From: Apodospora peruviana
Lineage: Eukaryota; Ascomycota; Sordariomycetes; Sordariales; Lasiosphaeriaceae
Assembly: GCA_033439685.1 (NCBI GenBank)
Contig: JAUEDM010000001.1
Span: 5,952,001 to 6,016,000 of the forward strand
Length of the DNA stretch: 64,000 nucleotides
Direction: 5' to 3'
Positions 47,991-57,696 of this stretch are shown here, one piece after another. Numbering within the stretch: position 1 is the stretch's first letter; each line of letters begins with the position of its first letter. The notes under the pieces were generated by a model, which saw only the letters and a program-made list of their open reading frames with translations, ran no database searches and had not been told where the DNA came from. Position numbers and translations under genes: made by a program.

Positions 47991-48654
47991 TTTTGGTCCT
48001 CCCTCGGTTTGGGGGTCAAGCTTTTCTTAGGGCAAAGGACTCGTTTTCGGGTGGAAAAAGTTAAAGTAATGTGCTTTAGTGGTCGATTTTCGTTTGGTTT
48101 TTTCCTTTTTCCTGCGAATAGAGGCGCAAGACACCAATATTGTCAATGGAGAGGTCGAGGTGAGGGCAGGGATGGTTGTCGGGAAATTTCCTTCGGTTCT
48201 CTCAGCCTTGGTGGGGTGCAGACGTCCCTGGAGGATTGGCCAATCCAGCGCCTTTCAGGGACAACAAGCCCAGTGATGGGTGCTGCAAGGCTGTGAGGCT
48301 GTGCTGCCCCCACCACTTCAGCTGAACCCCGGACCCCCGAACGCCGGCGCGGGGCCGCCGGCGCCTCGCACTGCCCCGGTTAGGCTCCAGGTTCCGGGTT
48401 CCGTCGAGTGTTGAACAAGAACTTGTTTAAACTTGGATTCAAACCTCACATTACCAGTCAAAATAAGCGTATTTTAATGCCTGTCCGACTCAAAGCAGAA
48501 GTCCATCAAAAAGAGATCCAATGTAAAATTCAACTACTTCTAATGTTGCTGACTACAAGAGCTCTACCCAATAGCCCCATCCAACCCGAGCAGACTCTTT
48601 CTACGCCAGCCTTTACGATGGGTATACATTCTAAAAATCCCCAAGATCCTGACT
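47991..48654. other. 664-bp region: rrp43 promoter and 3' end of the alpha/beta hydrolase gene
   Basis: No supported gene. A GC-rich block near 48330-48375 (GGCGCGGGGCCGCCGGCG) stands out from its neighbours. Confidence 0.55.
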
Positions 48655-49893
48655 CTAAACGTTGTTCCAGAAGCTCACTGCCACATCAGCCACCTCCTTC
48701 CCTTTCGTCATAACAATCTCATGCCCACAGTCCAACAGGACCGCCTCGAATCCTTCCTCTCCCAGCAAACCAGTGGCATCATGCATCAGCTCCTCCTGGA
48801 CGATTACCGGATCCGTCGCGCCAAGGACAAACAATAATCTTCCTCCTCGCAGTCCCGGCGGCGGCGGCCCATTCGCAGACGACCACTCGGATCCTGCCCT
48901 TGCCCCCCTCCGGACATCCAGCAACTGCCCCAAGGCCAACCAGTCGTCTTTTCGGTCGTAAATCGGCGCATACCGTATACTGCTCATAAAAGCCGGGACG
49001 AAACCGGCGTGATGCCGAAGCTGCCACTTCATGACAGCAGAAACCGTGATGCCCGGTCTGAGCACCGCATTGTCATACGAATCGCCTCCACTCGCGTCAC
49101 TATTTCTCGACCTTGTCGTCTGTTTCACGTCAACCACCTCCCCCGCCATCTTCACCTCGTTGGTAACTGTGCTTTCTGCCGGCGTGATTCGCCGACGGAC
49201 GAGATACTCCAGCACCCGTTCCGGAATTATCCCCGCCGTCGAGTAGAGTATCTTGCTCTGCCAGCTCACGTGCTCCGGCCTGATCAGTCCGCCGCCCGCC
49301 ACCAGAACCAGCGACCGCACCATGTGCGGAAAGTACTGCGCAAACGACACCGCGATACCGCCGCCGAGGGAGTAGCCCACCAAGTGGAAACCGTCGTCCC
49401 CGGTCCACGGCAGGCTCGACGAAGCCAGGACCAGCAGAATCTGGGTCGTGTAGAGGCGGATATCATAGCGCACGTCCGTAGGCGTATCCGAGTATCCGCG
49501 GCCAAAGAAGTCAAACAGCATCACCCGGTAGCCTCGACCGACCAGCTCTTCGGCGAGGTTCGCCAACGCCAAGCACGGTGTGCTGATTCCGTGCATTAGG
49601 AGCACCTTTTCGCCGTCCTCCGGGCCCCATTCGAACACCTTGATGACTCCGTATGGCGTCAAGACATCTCGACCGCCAGGAATAATGGACGGATCGTACG
49701 GAAGCGCAACAATCTTCTCTGCGGAGAGACCCGGTAATAATGTCCTTGGGGACTTGATGTATAACTCCTCCCTCCTCGACGTCGCCGATCTCGTTAGGGA
49801 GCGTAAGACTAGGCCTGCTGAGATTGCAAGAACACCAAGCATGATGCATGACCCGGCCGCCGCTGGGCGCATGGTCAGCGCCCATGCTCCCAT
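48655..49893 (-). CDS. Alpha/beta hydrolase, membrane-anchored, function unknown
   Basis: A single exon of 412 residues. A hydrophobic segment about 10-33 (AAGSCIMLGVLAISAGLVLRS) looks like a signal anchor. The hydrolase fold follows: LLMHGISTPC as the oxyanion block, YRVMLFDFFGRGYSD, and the nucleophile elbow GYSLGGG with Ser as nucleophile. LVLVAGGGLIRPEH comes next, and the likely acid and base lie in VLGATDP and LLDCGHEIVMTKG. A charged Ser/Asp-rich loop covers ~255-275 (DVKQTTRSRNSDASGGDS). The family includes lipases, esterases and epoxide hydrolases, and the substrate cannot be told from sequence. It lies upstream of and on the same strand as rrp43, with no sign of functional link. Confidence 0.85.
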   Translation of the reverse strand: MGAWALTMRPAAAGSCIMLGVLAISAGLVLRSLTRSATSRREELYIKSPRTLLPGLSAEKIVALPYDPSIIPGGRDVLTPYGVIKVFEWGPEDGEKVLLMHGISTPCLALANLAEELVGRGYRVMLFDFFGRGYSDTPTDVRYDIRLYTTQILLVLASSSLPWTGDDGFHLVGYSLGGGIAVSFAQYFPHMVRSLVLVAGGGLIRPEHVSWQSKILYSTAGIIPERVLEYLVRRRITPAESTVTNEVKMAGEVVDVKQTTRSRNSDASGGDSYDNAVLRPGITVSAVMKWQLRHHAGFVPAFMSSIRYAPIYDRKDDWLALGQLLDVRRGARAGSEWSSANGPPPPGLRGGRLLFVLGATDPVIVQEELMHDATGLLGEEGFEAVLLDCGHEIVMTKGKEVADVAVSFWNNV

Positions 49894-50593
49894 ATTGTGG
49901 AGTGGATCTTCAGGCGCGAGCCGGGTTTGGGAGGAGAGTCTAAACAGCGCAATGCGCCGTGGAAGAAGGCGGTCTCAGATGTGCGAGAATAGGGGTGTGG
50001 CGCGCTTGTTGACATCGTTTTAGGTTGTACACATATCTTAAGTTGTTCACCACTGTGATGTGAGTGGAAAAGGCGGAGTGGAATCGATGTTGGGGTTGAC
50101 TATGCCGATTCTGTGCGGCCCCGCCATTTTTTACAGCCTCAAAACGGATGGTAAGTCCTTGATAAAGTTGCTGTGGCTCCTCTTATAGAGGCTCGTAAAA
50201 GCCTACGACCGCGAGACATAGGTACTACTACCCACGCATCGAATTGGAGTTAGATCTGAGGCTCTGTAGCACTGCATGTCGTGGAGGAAAGCTGTCAAGT
50301 CTCCCGGCCACGTTGCCTGACTCCTAGAAGCCCCCCTCATAGTGCCAATAATGCTGTTCCCAAGGGAACACGCAACACCGTCCTGACATGCTTCCAAAGG
50401 CCATACCAAGCTCTTGAGAAATTCCCTAGCACTTGTCTGACTTTATAGGCATTCCGGTACCAGCAATAATACGGGGATGATGGTAACCGCTGCACAACGT
50501 CGCATCGAGCTTTCCTCTAATTCGGCATAGGTAAATACACAGCAGCATCCGTTTCGCTATTATAAACAAGTCGTTTCTCCAGACATTCGTCGC
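49894..50593. other. 700-bp region: hydrolase promoter and NDUFA2-type 3' end
   Basis: Nothing gene-like beyond short frames. The NDUFA2-type gene ends at the right border and the hydrolase starts at the left. Confidence 0.55.
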
Positions 50594-51106
50594 TCATGCA
50601 CCGTTCTTGACCAGTGATGTAACTGCTTCCTCAATCTGCTTATCCGAAAGACCTATGCCAGAGCGTAGAGGAGTCAGTTCTGTTTTTGCCCAGTGTGTAC
50701 AGATGCTGAGGGAATCGTCCTAACCTTCTAATGTCTGGCTCTTCTCCTGACCATACTCTATACCGAAGTCGAAATAATTCTTGTTAGCTACAGCTCCCTG
50801 ACAAGCCCAAAAAAGGCATCCATTATGCACCGTACCGTATCTCGCATAGACCTTGGGCACGGTGCCAGCTGCTTCGCGCAGCATAATGGGCGTCGTCGGG
50901 TTGTTCTTCTTCATGATCGGATATGCCCGTGTGAGGAAAGACCTGATCGTTTGCCATCAAATCAATATTGTAATCCTTAATCAAGAATGGGAGGGGGAGC
51001 TCCCGGGGGGGACCACTCACCTAGTTGCAGCGCTGTGCTCGGCGGTCTGGCAAAAGAGAAACCGGACTTCCTTCAGGGTTTTCGTGAATGCATATTTGCC
51101 TGACAT
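50594..51106 (-). CDS. NADH:ubiquinone oxidoreductase (complex I) NDUFA2/B8-type subunit
   Basis: Four short exons (51106-51021, 50942-50836, 50757-50725, 50652-50594) code for 94 residues, and no single exon is longer than 36 codons. Spliced motifs are diagnostic: YAFTKTLKEVRFLFCQTAEHS, then SFLTRAYPIMKKNNPTTPI, MLREAAGTVPKVYARYEYGQE and KSQTLEGLSDKQIEEAV. This is the thioredoxin-like L51/S25/CI-B8 fold of the ~10.5-kDa complex I subunit in the mitochondrial matrix arm. Length is the usual one. Junctions are GTGAGT, GTACGG and GTTAGG donors with CAG/TAG acceptors. It is head-to-head with mpc2 596 bp away. Identification is firm. Confidence 0.93.
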
Positions 51107-51702
51107 CTTTGAAGTTGGCAACGGCGTGTGCGCGAACGGCGTACTTAGTGGAGAGGTGGTTCAATTGAAATTCGTCGTCCGCCGAGAATCTGGAGAGTTG
51201 AGAGCTTCGCGATTGTCCAAGCCTCCAAGGGTTGGCGATGGTTTGCTTGCACAAGCCTTGGCCCCCCCTTCCATCCAAAGCTTGGCTTGCACAATTCCTC
51301 ATTCCCCTTGCATAAAGCTCTTCCTGAGCGTTGCACAGCACGGACAGGTTGCGCACGGATTAGCGGTAAAGTTATTCCCCATTCTTATCTCCGGCCACCC
51401 AACAATTCAACAGTGAATAGGGAGGGTGCGACTCCGGAGCTGCTGGTGGACATTATTACGCAGGCCGGAGCCCGGAATCTGTATCTCAAGAACGTCACCC
51501 GCCCGTTCGTCGTCCTGCTGCCTGCTGTTCTGTTCCGCCCTCCCACGCCGACGACGTCTTTACCATCGACCAACCCATTCCATTCCTTCGACTATCTTCC
51601 CAACAAAAAGAACGCGAGCCAACTTGCGCCGGACGACGACCTACGGACTACCCCCCCTAGCCTACCTCCCTAGCTCCCTCCCGACGACAGCTTATATCAA
51701 AG
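51107..51702. promoter_or_regulatory. Shared 596-bp divergent promoter of NDUFA2-type gene (-) and mpc2 (+)
   Basis: It lies head-to-head between two genes for mitochondrial proteins. A C-rich stretch (CTCCCTAGCTCCCTCCCGACG, up to about 51685) precedes the mpc2 ATG. No specific factor site is claimed. Confidence 0.55.
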
Positions 51703-52277
51703 ATGTCGCCCACAGGCAACTTCTACCGCGCCTCGCGGCCCATCTTCCGCTCCAGCCAATTCTACTCCAACTACACGAGGGCAGCCTTCCGCCAAAATGC
51801 CAAGCGCTTCCAGAGCACAGCTGGTTCCGGGCCCGAAGCGCAGGCTCAGCAGTCTTTCTTCAAGCGCATGTGGGACAGCCCCATCGGTTTGAAGACTGTC
51901 CATTTCTGGGCGCCGGTAATGAAATGGGCTCTCGTCCTCGCCGGCGTCTCCGACTTTGCCCGTCCGGCCGAGAAGCTTTCCCTCACGCAAAACGCCGCCC
52001 TGACCGCCACCGGCGCCATCTGGACCCGATGGTGCTTGATCATTAAGCCCAAGAACTATCTGTACGTTTTTTCCCGTGTAATCGTATCCCGAAGAAGAGA
52101 AAGGACTAATCTTTTATACTCAGCCTTGCCGCCGTCAACTTCTTCCTCGGTATCGTCGGCGCGGTTCAGGTCACCCGCATCATGATGTATAACCAGTCGC
52201 AAAAGAAGCTGACCGCCGCCGCTGGCGATACCGCTACTAAAGTCAAGGAGGAGGTCAAGGAGGCGGTGAAGGCATAA
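51703..52277 (+). CDS. MPC2: Mitochondrial pyruvate carrier subunit 2 (MPC2/3 type)
   Basis: Two exons (51703-52061, 52124-52277), with a 62-bp intron, give 170 residues. The N-terminus is Arg/Ser/Phe-rich without acids, a good import presequence. The carrier core follows: FWAPVMKWALVLAGVSDFARPAEKL, NAALTATGAIWTRWCLIIKPKNYLLAAVNFFLG, with the YLL junction restored. Then come VGAVQVTRI and a Lys/Glu-rich helix at the C-terminus. MPC2 pairs with MPC1 to import pyruvate across the inner membrane. Three short helices are expected. Identification is firm; whether it is MPC2 or its paralogue MPC3 cannot be told. Confidence 0.92.
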
Positions 52278-53200
52278 ACAGAGCTGTTGAATTTATCTCG
52301 AGGTTGCCTGTGACAAATTGAGGACGATGGCGGGAGTTACGGTGTGCTTACTTGGGATTTCTTGTGTGTTTTGTGTGTGTACGTTGTATGTGCTTGCTAG
52401 CATTACCTTCGCCCCTATTGTTCAGAGGGACTTCTTTCCATGTTCTGGCTTGGTATGCGGTGTGTTTGGGTTTTGGTATTCCCTGTGTAGAGAGGATCAA
52501 AGAGAGAGCCTGAGGAGAGGAAGGGTCTGGTCATTTTTTCCATGCAAGACAGCAAGCAAGTCGAGCAGTAGCACCACCGCCGGGGATCGTGATGAAAGCC
52601 CATACACACATACTACCAGGTAGTTACGACGGGATAAAAGCAAGCAACGTAATTGCTCACCGTACATCTTCTCAGGATATGGTTTAGAGACACCATCGTT
52701 GATTGCTTCGGTTTGACTTCTTTCTATTCTTTCTTCTGTTCTTTTCTCACCCCAGCGAGGAACGGACGGACTCACTGGAGCTTCCTATCCAAAACGAACC
52801 GATAAACATATACGCGAGTCTCTTAGCCAGTGAGGGCAGGAGGGGTAAATGTAGGACGCTGCGTACCGCTACACTGTGCGAACTAAAAGAATGCTTGTTT
52901 GTCTTGCTCGATTTTACCCTCACGATGCTTGTTTCGCTCCATCTATCATGGTGAACTGAACAATCATATCAAAAAAGTAACGTAGGTTAGCGATACACAA
53001 AAAGGTACAGGAAACACAATCTTTCGTCCAATCTCAATTAAAAGTGGTATTATCTCTTTGGCACCAAAAAAAGAAGAGCAAGAAAAAACAAAGATCGCTG
53101 AAACATGCTCGAAGAATGATAACATTATATATCGTCACTAACCACCCCATCCAAGCAAGACCTCTACTATGCGCCGCGCTCGCTAATAAGCTACTGATCT
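52278..53200. other. 923-bp convergent 3' region between mpc2 and pantothenate kinase
   Basis: Both 3' ends fall here. The 101-codon frame at 52318-52623 is hydrophobic and Cys/Val-rich but has no family features or coding-type codon use, so it is not called. Confidence 0.55.
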
Positions 53201-55073
53201 CTAAACAACAGCCTCACTAGACCCCGCCGACGTCGCGGCGGTGGCAAAGTTCCCCAGACTGCGTCGCATCCGCGCCTCGATAACAGCCGCCTCCTCGAAG
53301 CTGCCCCTCCGGCCCCAGTTATGCGGCTGGCGCTTCAGAAACGCACCCACGGCACCCAGGTAACCCTCGTGGCGCAAGAAGTACGCCTGCTTCGTGCCTT
53401 TACTCCAGAACTTGATGGCGTAGCTGAGCGTGTTCATGGTCTGCGGGTGGCCGCGGATGAAGGAGCCGCCAAAGTAGATGTGGGACAGGCCATGGATTTG
53501 GCTCTGCAGGAAGGCGATCTGGCCAATGTTGTTGCTGATGGCGTAGAGGAGCGAGCGCGATATGTCGGCGCTGGAGAACGGGCGACGGTGGTCGTTGTCG
53601 CTGCCGCTGCCGGCTTCGTCAAAGTGTTGTTGCGGCTGTTGATGCTGTTCTGACGAGTTGATGCTGGCGTCGGCGGGATGTGCGTTCTGCTCGTGTTCAT
53701 GGTGGTGGTCTGCATGTCCTAGGCCGCCGCTGTCTTCGGCCTCGTTCTCTGCTTGCCGCTTCATGCGGAATACCTTGCCGAAGGAGCTGGCGATGGTCGT
53801 GCTCTTGAGCCCGATTTTGCCGTAGTCGGTGCCGTAGATGTCGCCAACGAGCATGTCGACCTTGGAGTTGTCGCCGTTGGATGCCAGCTCGAGCATCTCG
53901 TCAAAGGTACGCGCGCCGGTGAGCAGGCTTAACAAACCCCAGAGTGTGCCGCCACCGAGCGAAGTGCCGCCCACGCGTTCGTAGTTGCGCGGACCGGAAA
54001 CCTTGAGGAAGGATACGCCGGACCCAATGTTGACCAGCAGATACGGGTATACGTTCTCGGACGGCAGGACAAAGCGCATCGGATCCGTTTCGGAGTAGGT
54101 GAAGACTTCGCCGGGGATTTCGGTGATAAAGAAATCGAGGCCTGGATAATAATGTTAACCATTTTGTTCGCGGTTGGATGTCAGATTTACTGGTCACCAA
54201 AAGCTTCTTACCAATGATCAGACACTCCATCTCGTCCTCGCGCAGCACGTCAACACCCAACACATCACGGATCATATCGTAATACTTGTAGGCGCCGCCG
54301 CCCGTCGCCATGACACACAGCTCGGTAGGATGCTCCCCGCTGCCATCGACCCCGTTCAACGTCTGGTGCTTGTGCTTCAGGTGGCGCATAAACTCGAGAC
54401 ATTCGTCGATATGGTCCGTCTCAAAGCTGATGAAATTAAGCCGTCCACCTGGTTCCATAGAATGGGCCTCGCGGGAGAAGTAGACCAGCTTAGCCAGAGA
54501 GCCCCCGATCTGTTGAGAGAATGGTTAGTGGTGGTGACCATGTCATCATCGATCAGAATACAAACGGGAAGGGAAAAGAATAATAGAGCTGTGTGATTCT
54601 AATTGAAACAGCATGTGATTGAGAGGAATGAAACATACATCAACCGCAATGTGACTAACAACAGCAGTGTGGTTCGGTAGCCGGATGTCCTTGGTCTCGT
54701 GAGCGCTCGGCGACCTGCGGCCATTGTGACTGGTACTGGTGCCGTTGCCATTGGTACCTCCAGCAACGGGATGAGGCGGCGTGCTGCTCTCCTGGTCGAC
54801 AATAAAAGCGCCCTTGACATTGATACGAACCGAGCCGGGATGGCTCAGGGCCGTGTCAATCTCGGCGGTAGTGGTGGCCGTCCGTGGGCGACCGCCGGTA
54901 GTCGACGGCGGGGTTATGCCGTCATCATGTTGCGGTGCTGGCTGCTGCTGGCCGTCCACCGCAGCAGCATCTGCATCCGCATTATTGGCATCATCGAAAA
55001 CTCGAACCCTCTGCTCCTCTCCCGGCGGAACGACTCGCTGCGGGGCTTGGGCCTGATAGATATCCGTCGGCAT
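53201..55073 (-). CDS. CAB1: Pantothenate kinase (eukaryotic type II)
   Basis: Three exons (55073-54639, 54509-54212, 54141-53201), with introns of 129 and 70 bp, give 557 residues. A long Gln/Pro/Thr-rich N-terminus (about 135 residues) precedes the actin-like kinase fold. Its start, SHIAVDIGGSLAKLVYFSRE, is rebuilt at the first junction. Further motifs are LCVMATGGGAYKYYD, MECLIIGLDFFITEIPGEVF rebuilt at the second junction, VYPYLLVNIGSGVSFLKV, GGTSLGGGTLWGL and the C-terminal FGGSFIRGHPQT and FLRHEGYLGAVGAFL. The enzyme phosphorylates pantothenate with ATP, the first step of coenzyme A synthesis. An inserted His/Gln/Asp-rich loop lies near 53585-53720 (HHEHEQNAHPADAS). Identification is firm; only the N-terminal extension is poorly constrained. 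Confidence 0.92.
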
Positions 55074-56207
55074 CCTTGTGTGTTTTCTCTTCTCTTCTCT
55101 TTTCTCTTGCTGCTGCTGCTGCTGGGTCGTATTTATTCAATAATCGCCCACCCATTTATCGCCAAAACCGGAGATGGGGAAAGTATGTAGATTCAACAGT
55201 CTCGATAGACTTCACAACAAGGTTTGATAGTGTAGGTATAGACGTTGATTCAAGGAGGCATCAACATGTCCTTGAGGAGTGCCATTCGAAGAGAGATTTT
55301 TCATCTCTCTCTCTTTTCCCCTCCCCTTGTGACTGACCGATTTTTTTGTCAGACCCTTTTTTTTAAAACCAAATTCAACGCAATGCTCAGAATTACATTG
55401 TAGAACTCATCCCGGTCGAGGTTCTGTGACAAACTGCTGGTCGGTCAAGAGTTTAGGTCAGTGCTTTTGCGGGACCTCCCCTCCCCGGCACCCGGCGGAA
55501 ATGTTTAGTTATCGATAACCGCCCCGCCTCCACAAATCCCTTGGTCCGAGGCTCACTGGCCACGCTCTCAAAGGGGGAACGGCTCGAGACTCAGAAACCG
55601 TCCATGAGACGTAACGGTACTTTGAGCCGGCAAGTTACTCCATTAGTGTTGAAGAGAGAAATACCTACGTATCACGAGACATCAATCTGACCAAGCCTGC
55701 TTTTCAAAGTCGGTTCTAGTTAGATTCATCATATGCTCCAGTTTGTTTCCCACGTCGGCAGCCTATAAGGACGATATCGTCCCCAGCCTCAAAAACTATC
55801 AACGTCGTCAAAATTACTTCGTCACATACCATCACCCAAAAACACCTAGTGTGTAATGTATTATACACCGAAATATTCTCTTGTTCCTTGCCTCCCAAAT
55901 TTTCCACCCCAGATACACCCAAAACAAAGCCGAAGATACCCAATCAAGGAGTCATCAAGACTAAACTATAATACCAAACCCACAAGCAGTCTCTATGCGT
56001 AAACGACCGACCAAAACTGAGCCTCTCCAAAAAGTTTCCCAATATCAATTACATAAGCTGAGCGGGCAGAGAGGATTCAAAACAGTCGTCAACCAGCCAT
56101 ATTTCCAAAAGAACGGTTTTCTTTCCACCGCCAGGATATCGCCGAGTTCAAAGTTAACTGGTGTCGTAAGAATGTAGCATCCGCTTATGACCAGCTGGCA
56201 ACAAGCT
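55074..56207. other. 1.13 kb: pantothenate kinase promoter/leader and 3' end of the RGS gene
   Basis: A (GCT)5 tract at 55109-55124 sits just upstream of the kinase start, flanked by TTCTCTT repeats, and is probably leader. The remainder has only short frames. One of 75 codons on the minus strand near 55716-55943 has no features. Confidence 0.55.
55109..55124 (+). repeat. (GCT)5 microsatellite in the pantothenate kinase leader
   Basis: Five GCT triplets plus a G lie 36 bases upstream of the kinase ATG. On the transcribed strand they read as CAG repeats. Confidence 0.8.
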
Positions 56208-57696
56208 TCAAAACAAGTTCCCAGCAGGCACCAGAACAAAGACAGCCGTCAGAATCCCCGCCAGCACAACAGCACACAGCATGCTCTGAACGAAGATGGT
56301 GTCTTGAATCTGCCGCAGGGCAGGCTCCTGGATCCAGATCTCACGGTCCAAGATCTTGCGTACAACGTTGCGCTTCTTGTAGCGGACGACCCACGGCTCC
56401 TCCTCGTAGCTGTTTGACGACCCGAAGCTGTCGAACGACTCCTTGCCGGCCTCGTCGGGGTCCTCTTCCGAGACAAACAGCTCCCAGGGCCGGACGTGTC
56501 GATGGTGCAGGCCGTGCAAGACGACGCACATGCCCTTGTACGCGGCGATGAGTGTCGCGATGCCCAGCACCCAGCCGATGGCGGACAGGGCACGGTAGCC
56601 GCGCGCGGCACTCGAGAGCGTTAATACCAGCGCCGCAACAAAGCTGAACAGAACTGTGCCGACGCCGAGTGCTCGGGCGAAGAAGACTCGGGGAGGGTTG
56701 CCGTTGCAGATGGACCAGCGGATAAAGTTGGGATGTGCTTGAAGCCGTAGAACTGGCTCAACCGACTTCAAGATGATGCGGAGCGCGGACGGGTGTGTGG
56801 TATACGCGAGTGCCTGCAGGACGGCCTTCTGTTCACGATCCGAGAGGTTCAGCTGCCGAGGTGCGTGGTCCATAATGTAGGTTGCAACCACGCGGTCAAT
56901 TTCTTCCCGGAACGGCTGGATCGTGACTGTCGAGGCTAAGTTAACTATGAAATCCACGCCAGGGACCGGCAGAGCTTACAAGGGGCTTTGGCGCCAGCCA
57001 AGGTGAATGCGTCGTTTGCTTGACTCCTGTACGACTCGGTATTGGACCCAATATATTCCTCAGATATCATCGCCAGCTCCTGCGGGGACTGAGGAGGTGT
57101 AGAGAAAGGGTCCATGTCAGAAGCGTTGGACGGCTTCCGGATGTCGGATTGCTTCTCGAAATCGGTGCCTTTGAAGATATTGGTGACAACGGCAGACTTG
57201 GGTTCTTTGCGTGCCTTCTCGGCATGCTCCTTCTGAATCCGGGCAATGACCTCGTCCTCCATGGCCCGTGTCCATTCCGGAGCTAGAGCCATGTCCGACG
57301 TGCCAGCCTCTTTGAACCGCTTGACATAGTCGCGGTACCACAGGAAGAACTGGAGGTTCTCGGCAGACCGTTCGACATAAATCAAGTAATTCATAAAGTC
57401 ACGAGTCGTGCAGGGCTATGCGTGAGTTAGTGATCAAGTCCTCTCTGACCTACACGCGTAGACGCAGGGGATCTTACAGGGCAGGTTCCTCCATCAATGA
57501 TCTTGTCGAAGGAGAGGGCTGGCGGAATTCCTCCTATGGTACCGGATCTTTGTGACTTCAACGACCTGTCGGTCCCCCCGGCTGTTTCGCTCGCATTGCT
57601 GACGGATGCCTCGAGGTTGACATGGATGTCGCTGCTCGAGTCGACCCCTTCAACGTGTGAGGGACGTCGATAAGTCAACGGCAACACCCAAACCAT
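56208..57696 (-). CDS. RAX1: RGS-domain membrane protein, Rax1-like
   Basis: Three exons (57696-57478, 57415-56980, 56935-56208), with introns of 62 and 44 bp, give 460 residues. The RGS fold begins near 60 with PPALSFDKIIDGGTCP and CTTRDFMNYLIYVERSAENLQFFLWYRDYVKRF, rebuilt across junction 1. It ends around SSTVTIQPFREEIDRVVATYI and ALAYTTHPSALRIILKSVEP after a long linker. Three hydrophobic segments follow: FFARALGVGTVLFSFVAAL, LSAIGWVLGIATLIAAYKG, and MLCAVVLAGILTAVFVLVP at the extreme C-terminus. This RGS-plus-C-terminal-TM plan is that of yeast Rax1 (bud-site selection) and Aspergillus RgsB/RgsC-type proteins, placing it at the cell cortex. The ATG at 57696 is the first in frame; a further upstream exon cannot be excluded. 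G-protein GAP activity is not shown for this branch. Confidence 0.82.
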
